Part shown: positions 18,135 through 25,198 of the stretch, in pieces
Position numbering within the stretch: position 1 is the first letter of the stretch
How the letters are laid out: each line of letters begins with the position of its first letter
Assembly (NCBI GenBank): GCA_031265355.1
Contig: JAISCT010000047.1
Coordinates: 1 to 64,000, forward strand
Length of the DNA stretch: 64,000 bases
Origin: Oscillospiraceae bacterium
Lineage (GTDB): Bacteria; Bacillota; Clostridia; Oscillospirales; UBA929
Direction: 5' to 3'
Notes under the pieces: generated by a model
What the model saw: only the letters and a program-made list of their open reading frames with translations
Databases searched by the model: none
Told to the model about the DNA's origin: nothing
Made by a program: the position numbers and the translations under genes

Positions 18135-18181
18135 CACAAAAAGTTCCGCAAATACACGACGTATTCGCGGAACTTTTTGTG
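18135..18181. repeat. 21-bp inverted repeat with 5-nt loop
   Basis: Arms 18135-18155 and 18161-18181 are complementary at 20 of 21 positions around the loop acgac; the arms begin cacaaaaagttccgc. The arms end in A- or T-tracts, so as RNA on either strand it forms a strong hairpin with an A/U-rich base. It may be a terminator for transcripts entering from either side, or a mobile-element end. No gene ends close to it. Confidence 0.7.
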
Positions 18182-18625
18182 AGATGCGTCAAAAATAAGT
18201 TCGGTCATACCGAGTGCAGCAGGCATACCGCCACCTGCCGCAACGCCCGGACGGGGACGCCGGAGGCGAAAATGGTTGGCATTCTTACCTTTGCCGATAT
18301 GCACGTCATGTTTCGACGGAAAGAAATCGACGCAAACGCGTAATAAGCAAACAAAAAATTTTCTGCCTGCCCGTGTCCATCGCGATATACGGGCCCGCGG
18401 CGCCGGCGAAACCGGGGACCGCGCCTCTCATATCGGCTGAAAAACAGCATACCATCCAGCCGGCCGATCCGCCGGCTGACAAAGCCCAAATCGGGCGCTT
18501 TTGAATGCTGAAGGTATATATCCAATAAATCCCAGTAATATATTTACATACCAGGAGCGCAAAAAGACATCGAAAAATAACAGATTTTCACTGTCAAGCT
18601 ATCATCCAATGCCAAGTGCATCAAC

Positions 18626-18661
18626 AAAGCCCGTGAATTTTACTCACAACTCACGGGCTTT
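18626..18661. terminator. hairpin terminator downstream of the PIN toxin gene
   Basis: Arms aaagcccgtga (18626-18636) and tcacgggcttt (18651-18661) are perfectly complementary with a 14-nt loop. The hairpin lies 15 bp past the stop of the PIN toxin gene, and the stem ends in a short T-tract on each strand. Confidence 0.7.
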
Positions 18662-18675
18662 TGAGACGCGGCGAT

Positions 18676-19059
18676 TTACCAAACAGTCGCCACGTCATAT
18701 TTCCTGATATTTTCATCGATTGTGATTAACGTCAGATTTTCCACGAGGGCCGTAGCAATCAGCATTCGATCAAACGGGTCGCGGTGAATCATCGGAAGTC
18801 GTGCCAGATTATCAATATACTCCCGTTCCACCCCAAGTTGGATGAATCCATTTTCATCCACCATACGGTAAAACTCCAGCAAGCCGCCCTTTATGTTCAG
18901 TTTTCCGTTGTTTAACTTAATCGCGGTCTCCCACGCGGAAACAATACTGACGTACTTTTCCAAATCCGGGTCAAGTATCATCGACTTCACGTTATCCGGC
19001 AATTCCAGCGGATTGGCGGCCACCCAGATAACAACGTGCGTATCCAGCAGATATTTCAT
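18676..19059 (-). CDS. PIN-domain toxin (VapC-like, COG3744 type)
   Basis: A 127-residue PIN ribonuclease. Acidic active-site residues are visible in YLLDTHVVIW (D6), SAWETAIK (Glu near 44), HRDPFDRML (two Asp near 93-96) and TIDENI. PIN toxins of type II toxin-antitoxin systems cleave tRNA or rRNA in a Mg-dependent way. The start overlaps the upstream antitoxin by 4 bp (ATGA), the usual arrangement. The partner looks like a RelB/DinJ protein, not a VapB, which is an exchanged pairing. Confidence 0.87.
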   Translation of the reverse strand: MKYLLDTHVVIWVAANPLELPDNVKSMILDPDLEKYVSIVSAWETAIKLNNGKLNIKGGLLEFYRMVDENGFIQLGVEREYIDNLARLPMIHRDPFDRMLIATALVENLTLITIDENIRKYDVATVW

Positions 19060-19310
19060 TGCATATACTCCTCAAATTCCTCCATCGGCGCATTAAAGTC
19101 CTTGGACATAGTTACTTGGCCCTCCCAACCGCCAAGTTTGGCTGTTCTACGCGGAGGCGCGGAAATTTCAAACGGAATTGCATTCTTATAAACCAATTGG
19201 GTCAGAAATAGGTTGACCGCAGTAGACATATCCAACCCCATGCGCTTCAGAACATCGTTTGCACCGGTTTTTAATTCGCTCGTCGTGCGGATGTTAATGT
19301 TAGTATTCAT
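19056..19310 (-). CDS. RelB/DinJ-family antitoxin
   Basis: An 84-residue protein beginning MNTNINIRTTSELKTGANDVLKRMGLDMSTAVNLFL, the ribbon-helix-helix start of the RelB/DinJ family. The C-terminal tail (EGQVTMSKDFNAPMEEFEEYMQ) is of the kind that wraps the toxin. It should bind its own promoter and the PIN toxin. ATG at 19310 is used because GGAGG is 7 nt upstream; longer readings start in the promoter region. A decayed copy of its second half lies at 23497-23637. Confidence 0.87.
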   Translation of the reverse strand: MNTNINIRTTSELKTGANDVLKRMGLDMSTAVNLFLTQLVYKNAIPFEISAPPRRTAKLGGWEGQVTMSKDFNAPMEEFEEYMQ

Positions 19311-19540
19311 GACATAACCTCCCGTCTTGTCTTTTGTCATAAGAATATCATATTGTATGCACGATGTCAAGAAATATGTGTTGTCTTGAACAATATTCTA
19401 TATGCGTTTGTGGCCGTCTTGACGACTGGTGCGACGGTCGAGTAGGAACCGGCGTCACCGCCGGACATCCCTCACACTACTATACGTGCCCTATTAAGCA
19501 CAATCGTTCAAGTGGTTAGGTCATAGGCTAATTATTAACC

Positions 19541-19741
19541 CTATTGTCTTGCTTCTACAAATAAGTCAATATCCTCTACGATATAGTTCGTCCCCGTGGT
19601 GTGCATGGCTTCATAGCAGGACAACACATAATCGATAATGCCGTACTGCTTGAATAATTCAATGACTTCCTTGCCGGTCATATGTTTTGCCGCCTTGTAC
19701 ATTTCAAGGCAGAACACAAGAAACTTTCCCGCTTTGCTCAT
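19541..19741 (-). CDS. DUF3791-like small protein (module copy A)
   Basis: A 66-residue acidic protein with the conserved words LVFCLEMYKAAKHMTGKE, VLSCYEAMHTTG and IVEDIDLFVEARQ, resembling DUF3791. It begins 3 bp after the stop of the 79-residue gene, so they form a pair. A second pair with the same order and the same 3-bp gap is at 22911-23375. No function is established; DUF3791 genes are often found beside DUF3990 or in toxin-antitoxin-like contexts, from which I infer an accessory or stress role. Confidence 0.72.
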   Translation of the reverse strand: MSKAGKFLVFCLEMYKAAKHMTGKEVIELFKQYGIIDYVLSCYEAMHTTGTNYIVEDIDLFVEARQ

Positions 19742-19744
19742 AGC

Positions 19745-19984
19745 CTAGGCCTCCTCCGGATAGGTAATTTTACCTATTTCACGTTCCTCACAGAACATCT
19801 CAAAAAGTGCCAACGGGCTTAAATGCCACAGTTTCGTCTGTTCGTCCTCCAACCCCGCGTATAGCTCGGAGGTATAAAACAACTCGATTGCCTTTTCCTC
19901 ATCCATTTGGCTTTTCTCCGCGATAAGCCCGATAACCTGCGGAGTGATTAGAAAAAGCTGCGAAGAAAATCTTTTTTCGTCCAT
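19745..19984 (-). CDS. small hypothetical protein, partner of DUF3791-like gene (module copy A)
   Basis: A 79-residue protein with no family I can name. Its second half shares a clear pattern with the 77-residue protein at 23142: A-x-x-L-x-Y-x-S-x-x-Y, then E-x-TKLWH-x-S, and an end of the form G-x-I/L-x-x-P. It looks like a small helical protein, perhaps a DNA- or protein-binding regulator. The ribosome site AGGAGG lies just upstream of ATG 19984. It is the first gene of a two-gene unit. Confidence 0.7.
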   Translation of the reverse strand: MDEKRFSSQLFLITPQVIGLIAEKSQMDEEKAIELFYTSELYAGLEDEQTKLWHLSPLALFEMFCEEREIGKITYPEEA

Positions 19985-20043
19985 CCTTTAAACCTCCTTA
20001 TTTAATACGGATTGAAATTTCAAAAAAGAATCATCGTTACCCC

Positions 20044-21342
20044 TCATCCTTTCAGACAGAACGCCGCATAGAGCGGTACGCTCTTTATGCTGTTCTCAAA
20101 GCCAAAATTTTTAGCCGATACGCGGACAGAATGAATGGGTTTGTATATGTCTCTGTAATTCCGCAGGCTTTTTGCGCGCACATTGTCGGCGGACTTTGCT
20201 TCCAAGGGGATAATATTACCCTGCCTGTCCTGAAAAACAAAATCCACCTCGGCTTTACCCGACGAGCTCCAGTAATACGGCGTAATACCGTTTGTGACCA
20301 GCGCCTGCATGATATAGTTTTCCGCCAACGCGCCTTTAAACCCGTCAAAACTATGTGGCGTGTGCAGCACGATATGGGCAGCGATGTCGAGCTTGGAACA
20401 AAGCAGCCCGGTGTCCACCATGTAAACCTTGAACGCTTCATTTTCCGCATACGCGGATAACGGCATTTTCCCCTCCGTCACATGGATGCATTTATGGATC
20501 ATACCCGCCGCCTTCAGCCAGTCCAACGCGACCGCATACTCGCCTGCCCGCGCCCCGGACTTTATGACCTTGTACTGAAATTTGCGATTCTCTTTGGCAA
20601 GTTGCGCGGGAACCGACGCCCACGCCGCCATAATGCGTGTCGTTTCCTGCGGGGCAGCATACTTTGCCATATCCGCGATATAGGAATCGTTCAGTGTACG
20701 ATGCAGGGCGACTACAAAATCAAAATCGCGCTTGTCGGCGTATTCCTGCACCACGCGAGGCATACCGCCCACCACAAGATAGGTTCTATACAAATCCATC
20801 GCAGTGTCATGGAGCGACAACGGCGTGAATCCCTCATAGGAGTCACGGATTAAATGGCAGAGCTTCTCTTGCCCGACAGCCCACAGAAATTCCTCAAAAT
20901 CCATCGGATACAGAGGGAGCATATCCACCTTCCCGACGGGGAAAGAGAACTTTTCACGCTTCATCGCCACGCCCAGCAAGCTGCCCGCCGCAATGATATG
21001 GTATTGCGGCGCTCTTTCGGCAAAGTATTTCAGCGCAGTTAACGCTTGTTCGCAGGCTTGGATTTCATCAAAAACGATCAGCGTATCCTCCGGGAAAATA
21101 CTCTGCCCGCTTTGTGCGGCAAGCTCACGGATAATCCTTTCCGGATTCAGATCGCGTTCAAAAATGGCGGGTATCTCTCTGGATTCCTCCATGCTGAAAT
21201 ATGCCACGTTTTTATAGTACTGCTTTCCGAAGGACAGCAGGATATACGTCTTGCCTACTTGACGCGCCCCTTGCAACAATAACGGCAGCTTATCCGGCTT
21301 ATTCTTCCATGCCAGCAAGTCTTTCACGATCTTTCGTTCCAT
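20044..21342 (-). CDS. AAA-family ATPase with DUF4143 domain
   Basis: A 432-residue protein of the AAA_14 plus DUF4143 type. The P-loop GARQVGKT is at residues 25-32, the Walker B-like IVFDEIQ near 90, and a sensor-like HIIAAGSLLG follows. The C-terminal DUF4143 domain contains AENYIMQAL and a PD-(D/E)XK-like strand KAEVDFVFQD with EAKSAD, a possible nuclease-like core. The family is common in anaerobes and of unknown role, often in mobile regions. It lies between copy A of the small-protein module and the fic gene on the same strand. Confidence 0.87.
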   Translation of the reverse strand: MERKIVKDLLAWKNKPDKLPLLLQGARQVGKTYILLSFGKQYYKNVAYFSMEESREIPAIFERDLNPERIIRELAAQSGQSIFPEDTLIVFDEIQACEQALTALKYFAERAPQYHIIAAGSLLGVAMKREKFSFPVGKVDMLPLYPMDFEEFLWAVGQEKLCHLIRDSYEGFTPLSLHDTAMDLYRTYLVVGGMPRVVQEYADKRDFDFVVALHRTLNDSYIADMAKYAAPQETTRIMAAWASVPAQLAKENRKFQYKVIKSGARAGEYAVALDWLKAAGMIHKCIHVTEGKMPLSAYAENEAFKVYMVDTGLLCSKLDIAAHIVLHTPHSFDGFKGALAENYIMQALVTNGITPYYWSSSGKAEVDFVFQDRQGNIIPLEAKSADNVRAKSLRNYRDIYKPIHSVRVSAKNFGFENSIKSVPLYAAFCLKG

Positions 21343-21444
21343 AAAGTGTTATCACCTCGCACTTATCATACTATACTTGCGTAGCCCAATCGTTTCAGTT
21401 TTTCAAGGTCTTTCAGCGCCTGTCGCTTTTGCTGTTAGACGGTA

Positions 21445-22587
21445 TTACGTTCCCTCACGGAGTAGGTCAAGATAGTCTTTATAGCTGAAGGTTCTGCTAC
21501 GCTGTTCGGTTTCGCTTTGCACCAAAATTTCCTCGTCACAAAGGCGTTTGACTGCCGATGAAACCGTATTAAACGAGAGCGAGAGCGCAGCGGCTGTTTT
21601 CCCCATCTCGATGATAGGGTTTGCTTCAAGGTAGGAAAGCAAGCGCATGGTAGTTTTTGCGACCCTGCCCATTTTACCGATTGTTTCCGCGTTTTTAGCG
21701 TGGAGCGCGGAGAGCTTTTGGATTTTATCCACAGCGTCCTCGGCGGATTCTAAAACGGCTTGCAGAAAGAACTTGACCCATTGCTCATAGTTTCCTTTGT
21801 TTCGCACGTCGGTCATTCTGTCGTAATACTCAATGCGGTTCTTTTTGAGGAAATATGAGATATACAGCGCGGGCGCGGACAAAACGACCTTTTCCATTAG
21901 AAACAGCGTAATGAGCAGCCGCCCGACACGCCCGTTCCCGTCAAGGAAAGGGTGAATGGTTTCAAACTGATAGTGAATGAGCGCGGCGCGAATCAATACG
22001 TCAAGTTCGTCCTCTGCGTTGATATATTTTTCAAGGTCAGACATCGCCTCCATCATATCCTCGACGTTTGGCGGGATATACCGAGCGTTTTTAAGGGTAC
22101 TGCCCCCGCCGCCAATCCAATTTTGCGAACGGCGAAACTCGCCGGGATTTTTCTCTTGTCCGCGAACTCCCTCCATTAAAACAGCGTGAGTTTCCTTAAT
22201 TAAACGATTGCAAAGCGGCCATTCTTTCTGCCGTTCAATCGCGAATTCCGTCGCCTTGATATAGTTGATAACATCGGCCACATTGCGGTTCGCATTTTCA
22301 TCCAGCAACGGGTCAAGCACATCTTCAAGCGTCGCCTGCGTTCCCTCAATTTGTGAGGACATCAGGGCTTCTTTGCGGACATACATGGAAACGAACAGAT
22401 TGATATTCGGAATGTAAGCGGATAATCCGTTCAAGAGCGCAAGCTGCTTATTCGCCGCCACAAGCAAATTTACCATATCGGCAAGCTCAATCGTTGGATT
22501 GGGCGGCAAGGTCGTGGGTGCAAAGGATTTGTACGCCGATTCGCCCGAGAGATTGGGTTTGAGCGTTCCAGCTCTGTTTGTAGGCAA
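21445..22587 (-). CDS. Fic family protein with C-terminal winged helix
   Basis: A 380-residue Fic protein. The catalytic motif HPFLDGNGRVGR starts at H212. An N-terminal inhibitory helix SSQIEG (S77-x3-E81-G82) places it in the class where Glu blocks ATP until displaced. The C-terminal 70 residues (MGKTAAALSLSFNTVSSAVKRL) form a helix-turn-helix, so it probably binds DNA, plausibly its own operator. Fic enzymes transfer AMP to a hydroxyl on a target protein; the target here is unknown. It has its own consensus promoter at 22622-22650. Confidence 0.9.
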   Translation of the reverse strand: MPTNRAGTLKPNLSGESAYKSFAPTTLPPNPTIELADMVNLLVAANKQLALLNGLSAYIPNINLFVSMYVRKEALMSSQIEGTQATLEDVLDPLLDENANRNVADVINYIKATEFAIERQKEWPLCNRLIKETHAVLMEGVRGQEKNPGEFRRSQNWIGGGGSTLKNARYIPPNVEDMMEAMSDLEKYINAEDELDVLIRAALIHYQFETIHPFLDGNGRVGRLLITLFLMEKVVLSAPALYISYFLKKNRIEYYDRMTDVRNKGNYEQWVKFFLQAVLESAEDAVDKIQKLSALHAKNAETIGKMGRVAKTTMRLLSYLEANPIIEMGKTAAALSLSFNTVSSAVKRLCDEEILVQSETEQRSRTFSYKDYLDLLREGT

Positions 22588-22621
22588 AGGTCATTCCTCC
22601 TTTTCTGAAATCACACGTTAT

Positions 22622-22650
22622 ATTATATCTATCTTATTTCAATTTGTCAA
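22622..22650 (-). promoter_or_regulatory. consensus sigma-70-type promoter of fic
   Basis: On the minus strand TTGACA (22645-22650) and TATAAT (22622-22627) are both exact consensus with a 17-bp spacer. It points at fic, whose ATG is 35 bp downstream of the -10 box. Confidence 0.88.
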
Positions 22651-22673
22651 GTAAAATTGAAATAAGATAGATA
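22626..22673. promoter_or_regulatory. 20-bp perfect inverted repeat over the fic promoter (candidate operator)
   Basis: Arms 22626-22645 and 22654-22673 are perfect inverted repeats around an 8-bp spacer that contains most of the -35 box. One arm fills the promoter spacer, so a protein bound here would block RNA polymerase. The Fic C-terminal winged helix is the obvious candidate repressor; this is inference. Confidence 0.75.
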
Positions 22674-22705
22674 ATCTAAGATGCTCAATTTCAATTTAAG
22701 CAATG

Positions 22706-22721
22706 ATTCAAGCGCTCTCCC
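22706..22721. repeat. 16-bp exact copy of the tRNA-Ala anticodon/D-arm segment (candidate att remnant)
   Basis: The bases attcaagcgctctccc are identical, in the same orientation, to 23738-23753 inside tRNA-Ala. Integrases of the tyrosine family often cross over in this part of tRNA genes, so this may be a relic attachment site. No integrase gene is seen in the window. Confidence 0.5.
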
Positions 22722-22910
22722 GACCTTGTCAGAAAACACCCCCCACCATCCACTATATATTGTGGGCTAGCTTGGGGAATTTCTATATATTGTTCTTTTT
22801 GCAGAGTTTTCTGTTCTGTCTTTTGATATAGTAGGTGGCAAAATATGGTTCGCTCGGAAATTGTAAATCAGCCGCATCAATGGCATGCTGACGACGGGTG
22901 ATGGGTAATT

Positions 22911-23138
22911 TTATTGCGCAGGAAAACCCTGTCGCCGGTTTTTCAAATATTCGTCAATATTTCTGACAATCTCTGCATCTCCAAATGTATGCAAAGATTC
23001 ATAATTTTTGTCGACAAACCGGATAGCATCTGCTGTTTTTAGGGCAACATATGCTTGCTTTCCATCAATACCATTATGTGCTTTGTAGGTTTCGATGCAG
23101 TACATCACAAACTCAATGTGCTCCAAATCTTTATCCAT
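22911..23138 (-). CDS. DUF3791-like small protein (module copy B)
   Basis: A 75-residue protein aligned with the 66-residue protein at 19541. Shared words are FVMYCIETYKA, GKQAYVAL, NYESLHTFG and IVRNIDEYLKNR. It begins 3 bp after its partner gene. The copies are clearly diverged, so this is an old duplication or two separate acquisitions. Function unknown. It is the last gene of its two-gene unit; about 190 bp downstream lies the candidate att remnant. Confidence 0.72.
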   Translation of the reverse strand: MDKDLEHIEFVMYCIETYKAHNGIDGKQAYVALKTADAIRFVDKNYESLHTFGDAEIVRNIDEYLKNRRQGFPAQ

Positions 23139-23141
23139 AGC

Positions 23142-23375
23142 TCACCCCTCCACAGGAATTTCTAAATTTCCTGTTGTGATTTCCTTATCCAGCATCTTAC
23201 TCAATGTCACTTTGCTAAAATGCCATAATTTTGTGCTTTCCTTTTCATATAAACGATAAAATTTTGAATTATAATACAAGTCTAATGCCTGCGCTTTATT
23301 GATATTTTTTCGCGCGGCCAAATCCGTAACGATCGGGTACGAATAGAGTGACAAAAACACAGTATGCTTATCCAT
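23142..23375 (-). CDS. small hypothetical protein, partner of DUF3791-like gene (module copy B)
   Basis: A 77-residue protein matching the 79-residue protein at 19745 through the pattern QALDLYYNSKFYRLYEKES, TKLWHFS and an end like GNLEIPVEG. Like that gene it is immediately followed, after 3 bp, by a DUF3791-like gene. The ATG at 23375 follows a GAGGTCG-like site. No known family recognised. Confidence 0.7.
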   Translation of the reverse strand: MDKHTVFLSLYSYPIVTDLAARKNINKAQALDLYYNSKFYRLYEKESTKLWHFSKVTLSKMLDKEITTGNLEIPVEG

Positions 23376-23496
23376 TTTTTACGACCTCATTCCCGACATG
23401 CTTTATGAATTCTAATCGCTGTCAACCTTTCTTTTTGCTACAATGCCTCTCCGCCGCAGGCGGTAGAATGCCGCCCCTACGAGAATGCGACGACAT

Positions 23497-23637
23497 TTAC
23501 ACCTCAAATTCCTCCATCGGCGCATTAAAGTCCTCGGACATGGTCACTTTACCCTCCCAACCGCCAAGTTTGGCTGTTTTGCGCGGCAGTGCGGAAATTT
23601 CAAGCGGAATTGCGTTCTTGTAAACATATTGAGATAG
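23497..23637 (-). pseudogene. decayed copy of the RelB/DinJ antitoxin C-terminal half
   Basis: The 46 codons ending at the TAA at 23497 read YKNAIPLEISALPRK, then KLGGWEGKVTMSEDFNAPME, nearly the same as the second half of the antitoxin at 19056 (YKNAIPFEISAPPRR, KLGGWEGQVTMSKDFNAPME). The DNA is also clearly similar (my rough count is about 85% over 140 bp). The ribbon-helix-helix half and the toxin are missing; upstream the sequence runs directly into the tRNA terminator. It is a truncated remnant, not an expressed gene. Confidence 0.8.
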
Positions 23638-23651
23638 AATTAAGCCTTTTA

Positions 23652-23685
23652 AAAAACAAACCCCCTTATAAGGGGGTTTGTTTTT
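23652..23685 (-). terminator. terminator of tRNA-Ala
   Basis: A 34-bp perfect palindrome with a GC core (ccccc/ggggg around ttataa) sits 9 bp downstream of the tRNA 3' end on the minus strand and finishes in TTTTTT. Confidence 0.85.
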
Positions 23686-23694
23686 AAGATGGTT

Positions 23695-23770
<76 letters not shown>

Positions 23771-23942
23771 ATATACAAAACCATACCACAAAATACCACG
23801 GGCGGTGCGCCGGCAGACTTGGGAGAGGCCGGCGCCATCCTTTTTTATAGTACAGGAAATCCACAACGATGTCAAGCGTGTTTGCACAATTCCTTTTCTC
23901 TATTCCCGGTTTGGCCGGCAAACGTCCCGCCCGGCGCGGGCG

Positions 23943-25058
23943 CTACTCGATCTGCACGCGCTTCTTCTCCAGCTTGTGCTTCACCCACCTGTCAAATACC
24001 AGGGTCTTCAGCGTGGCCACGACGGGCACGCTGAGGAAGATGCCGAGCAGCCCGCCGATGTCTCCGCCGACGGAGATCGCCACGATCGTGAGGAGCGGAC
24101 TGATGCCCACCGCATCGCCCAGAATCTTGGGCCCGATGATGGATCCGTCGATCGTCTGCAGCACCACGGAGATGATCAGCGAATACAGGGCGTGCAGCGG
24201 CGAGAAACACAGGAGGATGATCCCGGTGATGACCATGCCGATGATGGGTCCAAAATAAGGAATCATATTGAAGAGGAAGGCCAGCACCGCCAGAAACGGC
24301 ATCATCTCCAGGTCGAAGATGGCGTACAAAATCGCGCTCAGCACGCCGATGATCAGGGAGTCGACAAATTTGCCGACCACATACTGCGAGAAGATCTCGT
24401 TTGCTTCCCGGCAGAACTGGATGCGCTTTTCGACTTTGTCCGACGCCATAAAGGCATATACGCACCGCTTGAGCGCCGCCAGGATTTTGTCCTTGCCCAC
24501 CAACGTGTAGAACGAGATGAGCAGCCCGAAGCTGATGTCGAGGAGACCGCGCCCGGCCGAGCGCACAACCGGCAGGAAGGTCGAGACGTTGACGAGCTCC
24601 GTCGCCCACTTGATGAACTGGTCGGAGGCCCCCGTGACAAAGGTCGTCAGGAAACTGAGGCTGTCCGCGTCCATGCGGGGGAAGTAATGCGCCAAAAACT
24701 CCCCCGTGTTGTCGATGAAGCCGGGCGCCACGACGATGAGCTGCTCCACACTGGTGATCATATACGGCACGATGTAGATGATCATCCACACCACGGCGCC
24801 GATGAGAACAAGGTACGCGGAGATCACCGCCAGCCAAAAGGGGAACTTGAACGTCTTGCGCAGCCACTGGACAAAGAAATTCAGAAAATAGGCGATGCTG
24901 AGCCCGATCACAAAGCGGGAGAGCACATAGGAGATCCAACTCCACACGCTGGACAGAAACTTCATCGTGTTTTCGAAGTCCGTGATCATCGAAAACAGAA
25001 ACACGCCCAGTACGAAGGGGATGATATATTTGATGTATTCCTTGGCTTTCGACAGCAT
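23943..25058 (-). CDS. AI-2E family transporter (PerM/TqsA-like)
   Basis: A polytopic membrane protein of 371 residues with about eight membrane segments. The family region FNMIPYFGPIIGMVITGI and the long re-entrant part IIGPKILGDAVGISPLLTIVAI are characteristic of the AI-2E transporter family. Members export diverse small molecules or act as Na+/H+ antiporters; the autoinducer function is proven for few. The frame is open upstream, but ATG at 25058 has GGGAGGG about 5 nt upstream and starts right before the first membrane segment. It ends 170 bp from the tRNA. Confidence 0.9.
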   Translation of the reverse strand: MLSKAKEYIKYIIPFVLGVFLFSMITDFENTMKFLSSVWSWISYVLSRFVIGLSIAYFLNFFVQWLRKTFKFPFWLAVISAYLVLIGAVVWMIIYIVPYMITSVEQLIVVAPGFIDNTGEFLAHYFPRMDADSLSFLTTFVTGASDQFIKWATELVNVSTFLPVVRSAGRGLLDISFGLLISFYTLVGKDKILAALKRCVYAFMASDKVEKRIQFCREANEIFSQYVVGKFVDSLIIGVLSAILYAIFDLEMMPFLAVLAFLFNMIPYFGPIIGMVITGIILLCFSPLHALYSLIISVVLQTIDGSIIGPKILGDAVGISPLLTIVAISVGGDIGGLLGIFLSVPVVATLKTLVFDRWVKHKLEKKRVQIE

Positions 25059-25198
25059 ATTACCCTCCCTGAAACCGGCCCGCGCCCCGGTGCTCACCGG
25101 ACGCGGAAGATAAAATCTCGCCCGAGGCCGCGCCAAACCGGCCCGCGCCCGGACAAACGGGTGCTCCGTCTCACCCAAATGCAACAAAAACGGCCGCC

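Larger units (their letters stand above)
17914..18675. other. gene-free stretch between the surface locus and the accessory island
   Basis: No reading frame here looks like a protein on either strand. It holds one long hairpin (18135-18181) and the convergent-side terminator at 18626-18661. The remaining sequence is moderate GC with short palindromes only. Confidence 0.6.

Noticed and set aside
18205..18320. sequence with GGCATACC, CCGCAACGCC and GGTTGGC reminiscent of a c-di-GMP-I riboswitch
   Set aside because: Key conserved bases (GACGCAAAGCC) are altered, the P1b hairpin cannot be drawn, and no gene follows on that strand.
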